Below are positions 1 to 8,754 of a stretch of DNA of 64,000 nt, in pieces. The notes beneath the pieces were generated by a model. The model saw only the letters and a list, made by a program, of their open reading frames with translations. It made no database searches and had not been told where the DNA came from. Every line of letters begins with the position of its first letter. Position 1 is the first letter of the stretch. The stretch spans positions 1-64,000 of the forward strand of contig NZ_AKJA01000154.1 in NCBI RefSeq assembly GCF_000282575.1. Reading direction: 5' to 3'. Source of the stretch: Herbaspirillum sp. YR522. GTDB lineage: Bacteria; Pseudomonadota; Gammaproteobacteria; Burkholderiales; Burkholderiaceae_D. The translations under genes were made by a program, and so were the position numbers.

Positions 1-644
1 CGGCTACCGGTCGTGCCCGCCAGCGTCTTCTGCGCGCCCAGCTCCATGCCGTCCTGGCCGGCATCCTCGACGTTGGTGAAGCCGACCACGTGCGCCATCA
101 CCTCGCCTTCGGGATAGAAGCGCTTGTATTCCTTGCGGGTCTCGATGCCGGCGATGCCCAGCTTGACGATCTTGTCGGAGGTCTCCTGCTCGACCTGGCG
201 CTTGAGGTACACGAAGCTGCGATCCGAATCGAGCTTCTTGCGCAGCTCGGCGTCGCTCATCTCGAGCAGGCGCGCCAGCTCGCGCAATTTCTCGGGGGGC
301 GCCGACTGCACGTCATCGGGAATGGCCCAGATCGCCTTGACCGGCACCGACGAAGCCAGCACCTGGCCGTTACGGTCGGTGATCTTGCCGCGCGTGGCGG
401 GCAACTCCAGCGTGCGCGCATAGCGCGAGGCGCCTTGTTTCTGCAGGAAGTCGGTCGATACGCCCTGCAGCCAGAAGGCGCGCGCCACCAATGCCAGGAA
501 GGCGGCGAACATGACAAACAGCACGAAGCGCGAACGCCACGCCGGCAGCTTCACCTGCAAGATGGGATTGGACGAGAACGCCACACCCTTGGACGCGGCG
601 ACGCGGCCATTGGTCAGGTTGGTGCGCGGGGGCATGCGGGTCAT
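1..644 (-). CDS. ftsI: Peptidoglycan transpeptidase FtsI (PBP3), N-terminal part
   Basis: Septal peptidoglycan D,D-transpeptidase of the divisome, anchored in the inner membrane. The reading frame stays open from the left edge to an ATG at 642-644, giving about 214 residues; the transpeptidase domain lies outside the window. A basic cytoplasmic tail (residues 1-39) is followed by one membrane segment (about 40-58) and then by the start of the PBP dimerisation region, with the signature ATRGKITDRNGQVLASS near residues 78-94. Its ATG overlaps the ftsL stop as ATGA, so the two are probably translationally coupled. The gene follows mraZ-rsmH-ftsL in the usual dcw order. Confidence 0.93.
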   Translation of the reverse strand, partial: MTRMPPRTNLTNGRVAASKGVAFSSNPILQVKLPAWRSRFVLFVMFAAFLALVARAFWLQGVSTDFLQKQGASRYARTLELPATRGKITDRNGQVLASSVPVKAIWAIPDDVQSAPPEKLRELARLLEMSDAELRKKLDSDRSFVYLKRQVEQETSDKIVKLGIAGIETRKEYKRFYPEGEVMAHVVGFTNVEDAGQDGMELGAQKTLAGTTGS

Positions 645-909
645 TTGCCTCCCACCGTCAGGTATTGGGTACGGGCCGCCGTCAGCGGCACCATGTTCAG
701 GTCGCGCCGGGCCAGCTCTTCGATCCGGGCGTTCTTGCCCAGGGTCGACTGGTCCAGTTGCAACTGTGCCCAGTCGACATCGAGCTGGCGCGCCGTGCTC
801 GAGGCGCGCTCGAGTTCGATGAAGAGGCTACGCGCCTTGTACTGGGCGCTGACCACGGCCAGCGAACACAGCACCAGCACGGCGGTGAGCAAGAGACACA
901 GGCGACCGG

Positions 910-913
<4 letters not shown>
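641..913 (-). CDS. ftsL: Cell division protein FtsL
   Basis: Small bitopic divisome protein that works with FtsB and FtsQ to activate septal synthesis. It has 90 residues: a very short cytoplasmic tail (MTGR), a membrane segment at about residues 5-23, then a heptad-like periplasmic region (about 25-75) suited to coiled-coil pairing. Sequence identity in this family is low, so the call rests on size, topology and position between rsmH and ftsI. It overlaps both neighbours by four bases (ATGA at each junction), indicating coupled translation. Confidence 0.9.
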
Positions 914-1875
<962 letters not shown>

Positions 1876-1887
1876 GTCAGCGCGCCG

Positions 1888-2316
1888 TCAGAAGGAAAAA
1901 TTGCTCAATACATCGGGCATGCCCGCGGCCACGGCCTCGGACTCGCTCTCGGCCAGCTTGGCGGCATCCCAGATCTCGAAGTGGCTACCCATGCCCAGCA
2001 ACATCACGTCGCGCTGCAAACCCACTGCCGCACGCAACTCCGGCGCCACCAGGATACGGCCGGCGCTATCGAACTCGACATCGGAGGCGTTACCCAGGAA
2101 GATGCGCTGCCACGCCCGTGCCGACATCGGCCATGCGGCGATCTGCTCGCGATGCGATTCCCAGGTAGGACGGGGGAAGAACAACAGGCAGCCATGCGGA
2201 TGACGCGTCAGCGTGACCCGTCCTTCGCACTGCACCATCAGGGCGTCACGATGCTTGGCCGGAATGGTCATCCGGCCCTTGGCATCGAGGTTGAGTGCTG
2301 ACGCGCCCTGAAACAC
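1888..2316 (-). CDS. mraZ: Transcriptional regulator MraZ
   Basis: First gene of the dcw cluster; MraZ is a ring-forming DNA-binding protein that represses its own operon. I start it at the GTG at 2314-2316 rather than at an ATG 34 codons upstream. From there the protein reads [15 protein letters not shown], the classic MraZ start, has 142 residues, and an AGGA ribosome-binding site lies 8 bases ahead. The two AbrB-like half domains each carry their signature: DAKGR near residue 11 and DSAGR near residue 85. The region upstream of the GTG carries the operator and promoter listed separately. Confidence 0.93.
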   Translation of the reverse strand: MFQGASALNLDAKGRMTIPAKHRDALMVQCEGRVTLTRHPHGCLLFFPRPTWESHREQIAAWPMSARAWQRIFLGNASDVEFDSAGRILVAPELRAAVGLQRDVMLLGMGSHFEIWDAAKLAESESEAVAAGMPDVLSNFSF

Positions 2317-2404
2317 TTTGTTTGTCCTGTCGCTTGCGGCGAGTGAAACTGCTGATCGGGTGATTTTTCTGAATGGGTATAGGCAGGTAACTTTGCAAAA
2401 TACC

Positions 2405-2441
2405 CCACAAAAAAACACTTTTTGACACTGCCGCCCACTTT
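2405..2441 (-). promoter_or_regulatory. MraZ operator: four 10-bp-spaced boxes
   Basis: On the minus strand four heptamers follow each other at exact 10-base spacing: AAAGTGG (2435-2441), GCAGTGT (2425-2431), AAAGTGT (2415-2421) and TTTGTGG (2405-2411), each separated by three bases. This is the published MraZ-box pattern (AAAGTGK-N3, or TGGGN-N5 in enterobacteria) of direct repeats upstream of mraZ. The first box overlaps the probable -10 element, so bound MraZ should block the dcw promoter. Confidence 0.8.
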
Positions 2442-2465
2442 AGTGGATGCACTATTACAGGTCAA
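2437..2465 (-). promoter_or_regulatory. Probable dcw operon promoter
   Basis: Minus-strand -35 TTGACC (2460-2465) and -10 TAAAGT (2437-2442) are separated by 17 bases. Transcription would start near 2430, leaving a leader of about 115 bases before the mraZ GTG. The -10 shares bases with the first MraZ box. Confidence 0.6.
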
Positions 2466-3059
2466 GCAGTAAACGGAGGAATAAACCGGGATTTTGCCAA
2501 TAAAGTCAAAGACTTAGCGCACTTCCTTAAAACACCCCAGGAAATGGATTATCGAAGAAAATGAAGGACTTATGCACCATACTGAATGTTCAACTTGAGA
2601 TATACACATGTGTTTATCGCCAAGATTGCACAACGGCGCGGTTTTGCGGGCGATGGATAGCGTACTTGGGGCGCTGAAGTCACCAAGATCGATCACCGCG
2701 CAAGGCATGTCATTCCGATCACGGATTACCCCGCGAGTGGAAAGAACTGAAACGTGGGAGCATGGATTTTGCACTGCAACTTTAGTTCACTTTTCGGCCA
2801 CTGCAAGATCCGTCAATGGTCTTAAAACTGTAACGAGGCCTTTTTTACTTTGACTAATACGGCTCCGTACTTTTACTATCCACGTTTTTAGGGATATCGA
2901 CTCGAAAGTGATTTTCAGCGGCCCTCAGGGGCTGTCGATATTTTTGAATCAGAGGCTGGACCGGATGTGCCAGATCGGCTGAAAAGCAGATAGGGCTTGC
3001 TGATCCGCCGCATACCAGTGCTAAAATCTCGGCACCTTAACAGTGAAAGGAATTTTAAA
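2466..3059. other. AT-richer intergenic region between mraZ and hup
   Basis: About 600 bases between two divergent genes. Open frames of 81-86 codons exist on both strands, but they have no convincing ribosome-binding site, no recognisable protein features and atypical composition, so I do not call a gene. The left end holds upstream dcw promoter sequence and the right end the hup promoter. Base composition is clearly more AT-rich than the coding DNA around it. Confidence 0.6.
2997..3027 (+). promoter_or_regulatory. Possible hup promoter
   Basis: A TAAAAT -10 element (3022-3027) is preceded by TG plus one base, forming an extended -10. A weak TTGCTG -35 (2997-3002) sits 19 bases upstream. 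The start point would be about 25 bases before the GTG of hup. Confidence 0.4.
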
Positions 3060-3344
3060 GTGAACAAATCTGAATTGGTTGACGTTATCGCTGCTGATAC
3101 TGATCTCTCCAAGGCTGCTGCCCAGCGCGCGCTGGACTCCGTCATCGAGAACATCATCAAGGCTGTTACCAAGGGCGATACAGTGCAATTGGTTGGTTTT
3201 GGTTCGTACTCGACTGGCAAGCGTGCTGCACGTACCGGCCGCAATCCGCAAACCGGCGAAGAGATCAAGATCGCTGCTGCGACCACGGTCAAGTTCTCGG
3301 CTGGCAAGGCTTTCAAGGAAGCCGTGAACAAGAAGAAGAAATAA
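3060..3344 (+). CDS. hup: HU family DNA-binding protein
   Basis: Abundant nucleoid-associated protein that bends DNA as a dimer. It has 94 residues, slightly over the usual 90 because of a lysine-rich tail (NKKKK). The conserved features are [11 protein letters not shown] at the start, [24 protein letters not shown] in the DNA-binding arm (about residues 47-70) and [14 protein letters not shown] at the end. The GTG start at 3060 is chosen because the family starts exactly there and a GAAAGGAA ribosome-binding site lies 8 bases upstream. The gene stands alone, with its own promoter and a strong terminator-like hairpin. Confidence 0.95.
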   Translation: MNKSELVDVIAADTDLSKAAAQRALDSVIENIIKAVTKGDTVQLVGFGSYSTGKRAARTGRNPQTGEEIKIAAATTVKFSAGKAFKEAVNKKKK

Positions 3345-3350
3345 TTCCCG

Positions 3351-3389
3351 AATTTGAATGCCATGAATCATGTTCATGGCATTCAAATT
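3351..3389 (+). terminator. Long perfect hairpin after hup
   Basis: A 17-bp perfect inverted repeat (arm AATTTGAATGCCATGAA at 3351-3367, loop TCATG, matching arm 3373-3389) starts 6 bases after the hup stop. The right arm ends in an AT-rich TTTATT stretch rather than a clean U run. It probably ends and stabilises the hup messenger. Confidence 0.65.
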
Positions 3390-3423
3390 TATTGCCTCGC
3401 CTGCTGTCGTCGACCTGCATTAC

Positions 3424-3500
3424 TTGCGCATCACCTACGCATCCTCTGCGCATTACCTTCCCGTCACCCGCGCATTACCCACGCATTACCCGCGCATTCC
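3424..3500. repeat. Imperfect 10-bp repeats GCGCATTACC
   Basis: Copies or near copies of GCGCATTACC occur at 3424 (CAT-CACC variant), 3448, 3470, 3481 (A first) and 3492 (shortened). They lie in the non-coding gap between hup and the DUF1120 gene. No function is evident. Confidence 0.6.
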
Positions 3501-3560
3501 TTGCGCCGTATTCACTCCCCGCATTTCCCGCCGTATCCCCCTGCTTTGCTGTCCCCCGCC

Positions 3561-3596
3561 GCTTTCCAGGCTTTCCACGCTTTCCACGCTTTCCAC
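3561..3596. repeat. Four-copy 9-bp tandem repeat GCTTTCCAS
   Basis: Four head-to-tail nonamers: GCTTTCCAG once, then GCTTTCCAC three times, without any spacer. It lies outside any supported gene, so copy number could vary by slippage without coding consequence. Confidence 0.75.
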
Positions 3597-3646
3597 CGCC
3601 TGATGCGCCTTATCCAGCCACCCCGCCATCGTTACGCGGGTTCGCT

Positions 3647-4324
3647 TCACAGGTAGTGCATCTCGAGCGTGATCGAACCGTCCAGCTGCATGCGGTCGGT
3701 CAGTTGCAGGGCGCTGCTGGGCGCCAGCATCGCGCGCACCCGCAGGGTGCCGCTGATCGAGGAATAGGCGCCCGGCTGCAGGGTCCCGGTGGGAGCCCAG
3801 GTATTGACGACACCACTGCGCAGGCGCCCGGCACCGCGCTTGAACCAGTTGGCGCCAGCCCCCTGGGGCCCCGCACGTGAACCGATGGTGTCGACCTGCT
3901 GGCCATCGGCGACGAAACTGCCGGGTACGAAGATGACTTCGTAGCCGCCCAGCTTCCTGCGTCCGGACGTACCCAGGCCAAACAGGTCGTCCCCGAGGCT
4001 GGCATCGGCTACCCGGCGTTGCCGAGGGTGCGCCAGCTGCTGCGCCACGCTGTCGGCACGGTTGTCCTGCGGCCTGATGCCGACCCGGGTGGGCGCATCG
4101 CAGGTAATGACGATGGCCAGGTCGCGCTCGATCGGCTGCCCCTGGCCGTCGACACCGGCCGCTTGCAGGTTCCCCAGGTCAAAGGTAGAGTCGCCCGCCA
4201 ATTGGGGAACACAGGCGGTTGGCTTGATCACGCCCGCGATGCGGAGCTCCGATTGCTGGGCCAGGCAGGGACTGCAGAGGGCAGCCAGGCAGACCATCAT
4301 TAACGTGGGCAACGGCTTTTTCAT
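3647..4324 (-). CDS. DUF1120 family fimbrial-like exported protein
   Basis: 225-residue secreted protein. A Sec signal peptide (residues 1-22, cut after CLA) is followed by a beta-rich domain with the DUF1120 pattern: GVIKPTACVP near the start, LAIVITCDAPTRVGIRPQDNR around residues 68-88, and a C-terminal GTLRVRAML...LDGSITLEMHYL. This family resembles chaperone-usher pilins, but no chaperone or usher gene lies nearby. The gene stands alone between hup and a divergent operon. Function is unknown; a role at the cell surface or in the periplasm is an inference from the fold family. Confidence 0.75.
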   Translation of the reverse strand: MKKPLPTLMMVCLAALCSPCLAQQSELRIAGVIKPTACVPQLAGDSTFDLGNLQAAGVDGQGQPIERDLAIVITCDAPTRVGIRPQDNRADSVAQQLAHPRQRRVADASLGDDLFGLGTSGRRKLGGYEVIFVPGSFVADGQQVDTIGSRAGPQGAGANWFKRGAGRLRSGVVNTWAPTGTLQPGAYSSISGTLRVRAMLAPSSALQLTDRMQLDGSITLEMHYL

Positions 4325-4583
4325 GAGGATTCCTCTTGGGGTGAGGTGGGACTACGGCCCGACAAGCTCGCAAAAAACCGATGCGGGTCGCGACGGCATT
4401 CGAATCGGAGACCACATTCTGACGAGCGGCCAACACGCGACCAATAAGAAAATTCTTAAAAAAACATCATAAAGACACCGACGAAAAGTACAGCTGACCA
4501 CCGCCGGCTCAGGCACAGACCCACCACCGCCGGTATCGGCGCAAAGCGCGTTGCCGCCTCTGCAATGTGCCCCTAGAATGAAA

Positions 4584-4601
4584 TTGTACCGATTGGTACA
4601 A
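4584..4601. promoter_or_regulatory. Palindromic operator TTGTACC-N4-GGTACAA
   Basis: Perfect 7-bp inverted repeat with a 4-base centre (TTGTACCGATTGGTACAA), 30 bases before the start of the NTF2-like gene. Its size and symmetry fit a TetR-family binding site, and a TetR gene is second in the following operon. Autoregulation is therefore likely. Confidence 0.65.
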
Positions 4602-4631
4602 ACATCCCTCGACAAACCGCCAGGAGCCCGC

Positions 4632-5108
4632 ATGAGCATCGCCCAACGACCACCTTACCCCCCGTTCACCCTGGACAGCGCCGCGCAGAAGGCGCGCGCG
4701 GCCGAGGACGCCTGGAATTCGTGCGACCCGCAACGCGTCTCGCTGGCCTATACCGAAGACAGCCGCTGGCGCAACCGCGCCGATTTCGTCAACGGTCGCG
4801 CCGAGATCGTGCAATTCCTGTCGGCCAAGTGGCAGCGCGAGCAGCAATATCGCCTGATCAAGGAAGTGTGGGCTTGCAGCGGCAACCGGATCGCCGTGCG
4901 CTTCGCCTATGAATGGCAGGATGCCGCGGGAAGCTGGTTTCGCTCCTACGGCAACGAGAACTGGGAATTCGACGACAACGGCCTGATGCAGGTGCGTCAC
5001 GCGTCGATCAACGACTTGCCCATCACCGATGACCAGCGCAAGTTTCACTGGGACCGCTCGGGGCCGCGTCCGGCGGACCACCCCGGCCTGTCGGCGCTGG
5101 GGCTCTGA
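4632..5108 (+). CDS. DUF1348 / NTF2-like (SnoaL fold) protein
   Basis: 158-residue cytosolic protein of the DUF1348 group in the NTF2-like superfamily, small cone-shaped domains that bind small molecules. The typical stretch runs from [30 protein letters not shown] to [30 protein letters not shown] start at the ATG at 4632, after AGGAG, instead of upstream in-frame codons that would run into the operator. It overlaps the TetR gene by one base (TGATG), so the two form an operon. Substrate unknown. Confidence 0.85.
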   Translation: MSIAQRPPYPPFTLDSAAQKARAAEDAWNSCDPQRVSLAYTEDSRWRNRADFVNGRAEIVQFLSAKWQREQQYRLIKEVWACSGNRIAVRFAYEWQDAAGSWFRSYGNENWEFDDNGLMQVRHASINDLPITDDQRKFHWDRSGPRPADHPGLSALGL

Positions 5109-5653
5109 TGGCGGCAGAGCGCGAGGCGCTGGTGCCGCGACTGGCCGAGGTCTTCCGCGCCCATGGCTTCGATGGCGCCAGCCTGGCCCGCATCACGGCC
5201 GATGTCGGGCTGGGCAAGGGCAGCCTCTATCACCTCTTCCCGGGCGGCAAGGACGAGATGGCCGAAGCAGTGCTGGCGCACATCGGGCGCTGGTTCGAAG
5301 AGGAGGTGTTCGCCGTGCTGCGCGGCGACGCCGCAAGCGGCATCGGCCACATGTTCGATGCCTGCGAACGCTATTTCCACTCGGGCCAGCGGGTGTGCAT
5401 CGTGGGGGTGTTTGCGCTGTCGAGCACGCGTGAACGCTTCGCACTGGAAGTCAGGCGCTATTTCGCCGACTGGACCGATGCCCTGCATGGCGCGCTGCTG
5501 CGTGCCGGGCATCCCGCCGCCAGCGCCGCCGGACTGGCCGAGGATATCGTGGGCGCGATCCAGGGCGCACTGGTGCTGGCGCGCGCCGTCGATGACAGCG
5601 AGGTGTTCGTGCGTACGCTGGCGCGCTGGCGACAGCGTGCGCTCACCGGATGA
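5108..5653 (+). CDS. TetR/AcrR family transcriptional regulator
   Basis: 181-residue repressor of the TetR family. The N-terminal helix-turn-helix covers about residues 5-50 (LAEVFRAHGFDGASLARITADVGLGKGSLYHLFPGGKDEM), and the rest is the ligand-binding helical domain. It is the second gene of the operon with the NTF2-like protein and probably acts on the palindrome at 4584-4601. Its stop and the stop of the convergent hydrolase gene share the palindrome TGATCA at 5651-5656. Confidence 0.9.
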   Translation: MAAEREALVPRLAEVFRAHGFDGASLARITADVGLGKGSLYHLFPGGKDEMAEAVLAHIGRWFEEEVFAVLRGDAASGIGHMFDACERYFHSGQRVCIVGVFALSSTRERFALEVRRYFADWTDALHGALLRAGHPAASAAGLAEDIVGAIQGALVLARAVDDSEVFVRTLARWRQRALTG

Positions 5654-6799
5654 TCAGGCGCCGAGGTCTGCCAGCGGGTGCTGCGCGGCGGGCCAGGGGT
5701 CGGCAAAGAAGCCATCCACCCAGGCGGGCGTGGCCGCCGCCAGGGTCGCCGGTTGCCACTTGGGTCGCTGGTCCTTCTCGACGATCAGTGCGCGGATGCC
5801 CTCGACGAAATCGGGGCGCGCCGCGCAATGCAGGGAGACCACGAACTCCAGCCTGAACACCTGCGCCAGCGACATGTGCCGCACGCGCCGTTGCAAGGCA
5901 TAGGCCAGCGCAGCCGAGCCAGGGGCGCCGGCACGCAGCGTGGCAGCGGCCTTGTGCAGCCACGCATCGTCGGACTCGATGGCCAGGATCGCCTGGACCG
6001 TCGCCGCCAGGTCGGGCTGGCGACAAACGCGGTCGATCAGGTCGTAGTGCTGGCGCAGGTTGGACGGTGCCAGCAGCGACTGGTCGGCCTGCTCCGCCTG
6101 GCCCAGCACGGCATCGAGCAGGCGGGCGTTCCCGGCCGCCCCCTCGCCCCAGGGCTGGGCCAGCAGTGCCTCGATCACCGACGGCTTGGATGCCTGCGCC
6201 ACGCCATAGTCGGCCAGCTTGGCGAACACCGCGTCGCGCGCATTGAGGTGGGCCCCGGTCAGCGCCAGGAAGATGCCGATACTGCCCGGCATGCGCGCCA
6301 GGAACCAGCTGCCGCCGACATCCGGATACAGGCCGATGGTGATCTCCGGCATCGCCAGGCGCGAGCGTTCGGTCACCACCCGGTGGCTGCAGCCGGCCAT
6401 CAGGCCGATGCCGCCGCCCATCACGATGCCATGCCCCCACGCCAGGATCGGCTTGTCGAAGGTATGGAGCAGGTAGTCGAGGCGGTATTCGTGTTCGAAG
6501 AATTCGGCCGCGTAGCGATTGGCGGCAATATCGTCGCGCTCGGGCGAGGCATGGTGATCGCGCATGGTGCGATAGAGCCGTTGCAGGTCGCCGCCGGCAC
6601 AGAAGGCCTTCTCTCCCTGCGCCTGCAGGATCACCAGCGCGACCTGCGGGTCGGCCTGCCAGGCGCGCAGCTGCGGCGTCAACAGGTCGACCATCTCCAG
6701 CGAGATGGCGTGCAGCGTCTTCTCGGAAGCCAACGTGGCCACGCCGATGCGGCGGCCATTGGTGGCCACCAGCTCGTCGAACAAAACCGGTGCTTGCAT
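5654..6799 (-). CDS. 3-hydroxyisobutyryl-CoA hydrolase (crotonase superfamily)
   Basis: 381-residue crotonase-fold enzyme of the ECH_2 / HIBCH type, which hydrolyses 3-hydroxyisobutyryl-CoA in valine breakdown. Family hallmarks are the oxyanion segment KAFCAGGDLQRLY (about residues 64-76), GIVMGGGIGLMAG, and LAMPEITIGLYPDVGGSWFL around residues 149-168, where the Glu and Asp match the catalytic pair of HIBCH. Ordinary enoyl-CoA hydratases are about 260 residues, so the length also supports HIBCH. No other valine-pathway gene is adjacent. Confidence 0.85.
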   Translation of the reverse strand: MQAPVLFDELVATNGRRIGVATLASEKTLHAISLEMVDLLTPQLRAWQADPQVALVILQAQGEKAFCAGGDLQRLYRTMRDHHASPERDDIAANRYAAEFFEHEYRLDYLLHTFDKPILAWGHGIVMGGGIGLMAGCSHRVVTERSRLAMPEITIGLYPDVGGSWFLARMPGSIGIFLALTGAHLNARDAVFAKLADYGVAQASKPSVIEALLAQPWGEGAAGNARLLDAVLGQAEQADQSLLAPSNLRQHYDLIDRVCRQPDLAATVQAILAIESDDAWLHKAAATLRAGAPGSAALAYALQRRVRHMSLAQVFRLEFVVSLHCAARPDFVEGIRALIVEKDQRPKWQPATLAAATPAWVDGFFADPWPAAQHPLADLGA

Positions 6800-6905
6800 G
6801 GGAGTCCTGACGTCTCTGACGCGGACCCGCTGGCTGTTCGCTTCGGTGCGCAGGCCGCTTTGTTAAGGGTGCCCCGACTTCGCGCCGGGACTCCCGGAAA
6901 TAAAT

Positions 6906-7235
6906 GATGCAGGCCGATAGGCCGGATTCTGTTACGGCGGTTGCCCGCTATGACAGCCATTCCTCTAGGCGCCGGATTACTCCGGCGCTCAAGCTTTCTA
7001 CCCGCACGCTCCGCGAGCAGCATCACCGCGTGCCTATTTGAAATTGCTCCAGGTGGAGGTTACCGCGTTTCACCGTAACTAAATACGCTCGTCTCTGTGG
7101 CCCTGTTCCTCGCCTTATACCGGCTTGCACCGGCTTTCGGCGGACGGCCGTTAACCGTCACCCTGCTCTGTGGAGTCCGGACCTTCCTCCCGCCGCCCCC
7201 CGAAAGAGGCGGCCAGCGACTGTCTGGCCTGCATC
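6906..7235 (-). ncRNA. rnpB: RNase P RNA, class A
   Basis: Catalytic RNA that matures tRNA 5' ends. On the minus strand the ends pair as helix P1 (GATGCAGGCC at 7226-7235 with GGCCTGCATC at 6906-6915). The universal cores are present: GGAGGAAGGTCCGGACTCCA (about 7171-7190, CR-I), AGAGGAATGGCTGTC (CR-IV region, about 6953-6967), and CAGAATCCGGCCTATCGG (CR-V, about 6914-6931). Length is about 330 bases. A TACAAT -10-like hexamer (7243-7248) lies just upstream. Open reading frames through this stretch are artefacts. Confidence 0.96.
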
Positions 7236-7385
7236 GGGCGCCATTGTACCGCAGCGCTGCCGATACGCCGACAATGATGCCGCTAGCGACACGCCGACCG
7301 CCGATGCCGATTCGGCATGGGACAGCGCGCGGCATTGTTCGTATAGTGGACTGCCGCGATGACTAGAACCTGAAGACCACTCACC

Positions 7386-8651
7386 ATGCATATCTGTGTA
7401 TTGGGCGCCGGCATCATCGGCGTGACCAGCGCCTACCGCCTGCTGCAGGATGGCCACCAGGTCACCCTGGTCGATGCCAGCGACGCCCCGGGCAACGGCA
7501 CCAGCCTGGGCAATGGCGCCCAGTTGAGCTACTCGTACGTAGCGCCCCTGGCCGACCCGTCGGTATGGTCCAAGTGGTCCTACTATCTCTTCAGCAGCGA
7601 CTCGCCGCTGACCTTCAAGCCAACCCTGGAATGGCAGCAATATCGCTGGCTGTTCGCGTTCCTGCGCTGCTGCAATGCCGCTCGCGTGCAGCGCACCACC
7701 ATCGATCTGCTGCAACTGGCCTTCTTCAGCCGCGACCAGCTGCGGCAATGGAACGCGCACCTGGACCTGCAATTCGACCACCAGGCCTCCGGCAAGCTGG
7801 TCATGTTCACCGATCCCGCCGCGCTGGATGCGGCACGGCACCAGGTGCGGTTCCAGGCGCAATTCGGCTGCCAGCAGGAAGTGCTGGACGCGGCCCGCTG
7901 CATTGCCATCGAACCGAGCCTGGGCCACTCGCAACGGGACTGGGCCGGTGGCGTGCATACCCCCAGCGAAGAAGCCGGCGACTGCCCCGGCTTCTGTCGT
8001 GCGCTGGTGGCAGCGATGCAGGCCGATCCCCGGTTCCGCTTCATCGGCGGCGCCCGGGCCGATGCGGTGCGCACCGAAGCCGGCGCGTTGCGCGCGGTGC
8101 AAGCGGGTGGCCAGTGGATCGAGGCCGAGCGCTTCGTGCTGGCGCTGGGCGCCGACAGTCGCGCCTTTGCGCAGCAAGTGGGCCTGTCGCTCCCGCTCTA
8201 CCCACTCAAGGGCTACAGCATCACCGTGCCGCTGGAGGACGAGGCCAGCCGCCACGCCGCGCCCCGGGTCTCCATCACCGACATCGCTCGCAAGATCGTC
8301 TACGCCCGCCTGGGCCAGCGCCTGCGCGTGGCAGGCCGTATCGAGCTGGTGGGCCGGGATGCCTGCATCGCCCAACGCGCCATCGATGAACTCAAGGCTG
8401 GCGTGCGTGAACTGTTCCCCGGATGCACGCTGGGCTCCGACACCACGCTGTCGCCCTGGGCCGGGTTCCGTCCGGCCACCCCCAGCGGGGTGCCGATCAT
8501 CGGCGCCTCACCGGTGCCCAACCTCTATCTCAACATCGGACAGGGCGCATTGGGCTGGACCCTGGCCTGCGGCAGCGCCGCCCTGCTGGCCGACCAGATC
8601 GCCGGACGCCATGGCGCCATCGACGATGCGCCATTCCGCTGGCGGCAGTAA
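7386..8651 (+). CDS. FAD-dependent D-amino-acid dehydrogenase (DadA-like)
   Basis: 421-residue flavoprotein of the DAO superfamily that oxidatively deaminates D-amino acids and feeds electrons to the respiratory chain. The N-terminal Rossmann motif is VLGAGIIGVTSAYRLL (residues 4-19); the C-terminal flavin-binding stretch is WAGFRPATPSGVPIIGASP...LYLNIGQGALGWTLACGSA. Size and layout match DadA. The neighbouring aldolase gene follows 104 bases later on the same strand and could be cotranscribed. No alanine racemase lies next to it, so the physiological substrate is open. Confidence 0.87.
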   Translation: MHICVLGAGIIGVTSAYRLLQDGHQVTLVDASDAPGNGTSLGNGAQLSYSYVAPLADPSVWSKWSYYLFSSDSPLTFKPTLEWQQYRWLFAFLRCCNAARVQRTTIDLLQLAFFSRDQLRQWNAHLDLQFDHQASGKLVMFTDPAALDAARHQVRFQAQFGCQQEVLDAARCIAIEPSLGHSQRDWAGGVHTPSEEAGDCPGFCRALVAAMQADPRFRFIGGARADAVRTEAGALRAVQAGGQWIEAERFVLALGADSRAFAQQVGLSLPLYPLKGYSITVPLEDEASRHAAPRVSITDIARKIVYARLGQRLRVAGRIELVGRDACIAQRAIDELKAGVRELFPGCTLGSDTTLSPWAGFRPATPSGVPIIGASPVPNLYLNIGQGALGWTLACGSAALLADQIAGRHGAIDDAPFRWRQ

Positions 8652-8682
8652 AAGCTTTCACGCTGGCCTGAGAAGCTTTCAC
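8652..8682. repeat. Direct repeat AAGCTTTCAC, 21-bp spacing
   Basis: Two exact copies (8652-8661 and 8673-8682) start 21 bases apart, two helical turns, directly after the dehydrogenase stop and upstream of the aldolase start. This spacing suits a regulator bound to one DNA face, but there is no independent proof. Confidence 0.4.
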
Positions 8683-8754
8683 CGAAGGTGGCCATGGCAG
8701 GTGCGGTTTTGCGACTAAGATGGGCGCTTGCCGTTTCACGATGGAGACCTCGAC

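Noticed and set aside
2514-2853. 81-86 codon frames on both strands upstream of hup
   Set aside because: No ribosome-binding site, no recognisable features, AT-rich intergenic composition.
3424-3596. Short-repeat cluster as a CRISPR array
   Set aside because: Units are only 9-10 bp and tandem or irregular, without unique spacers or cas genes.
6679-7366. Open frames across 6.7-7.4 kb
   Set aside because: They run through the RNase P RNA gene, whose conserved cores and P1 pairing are clear.
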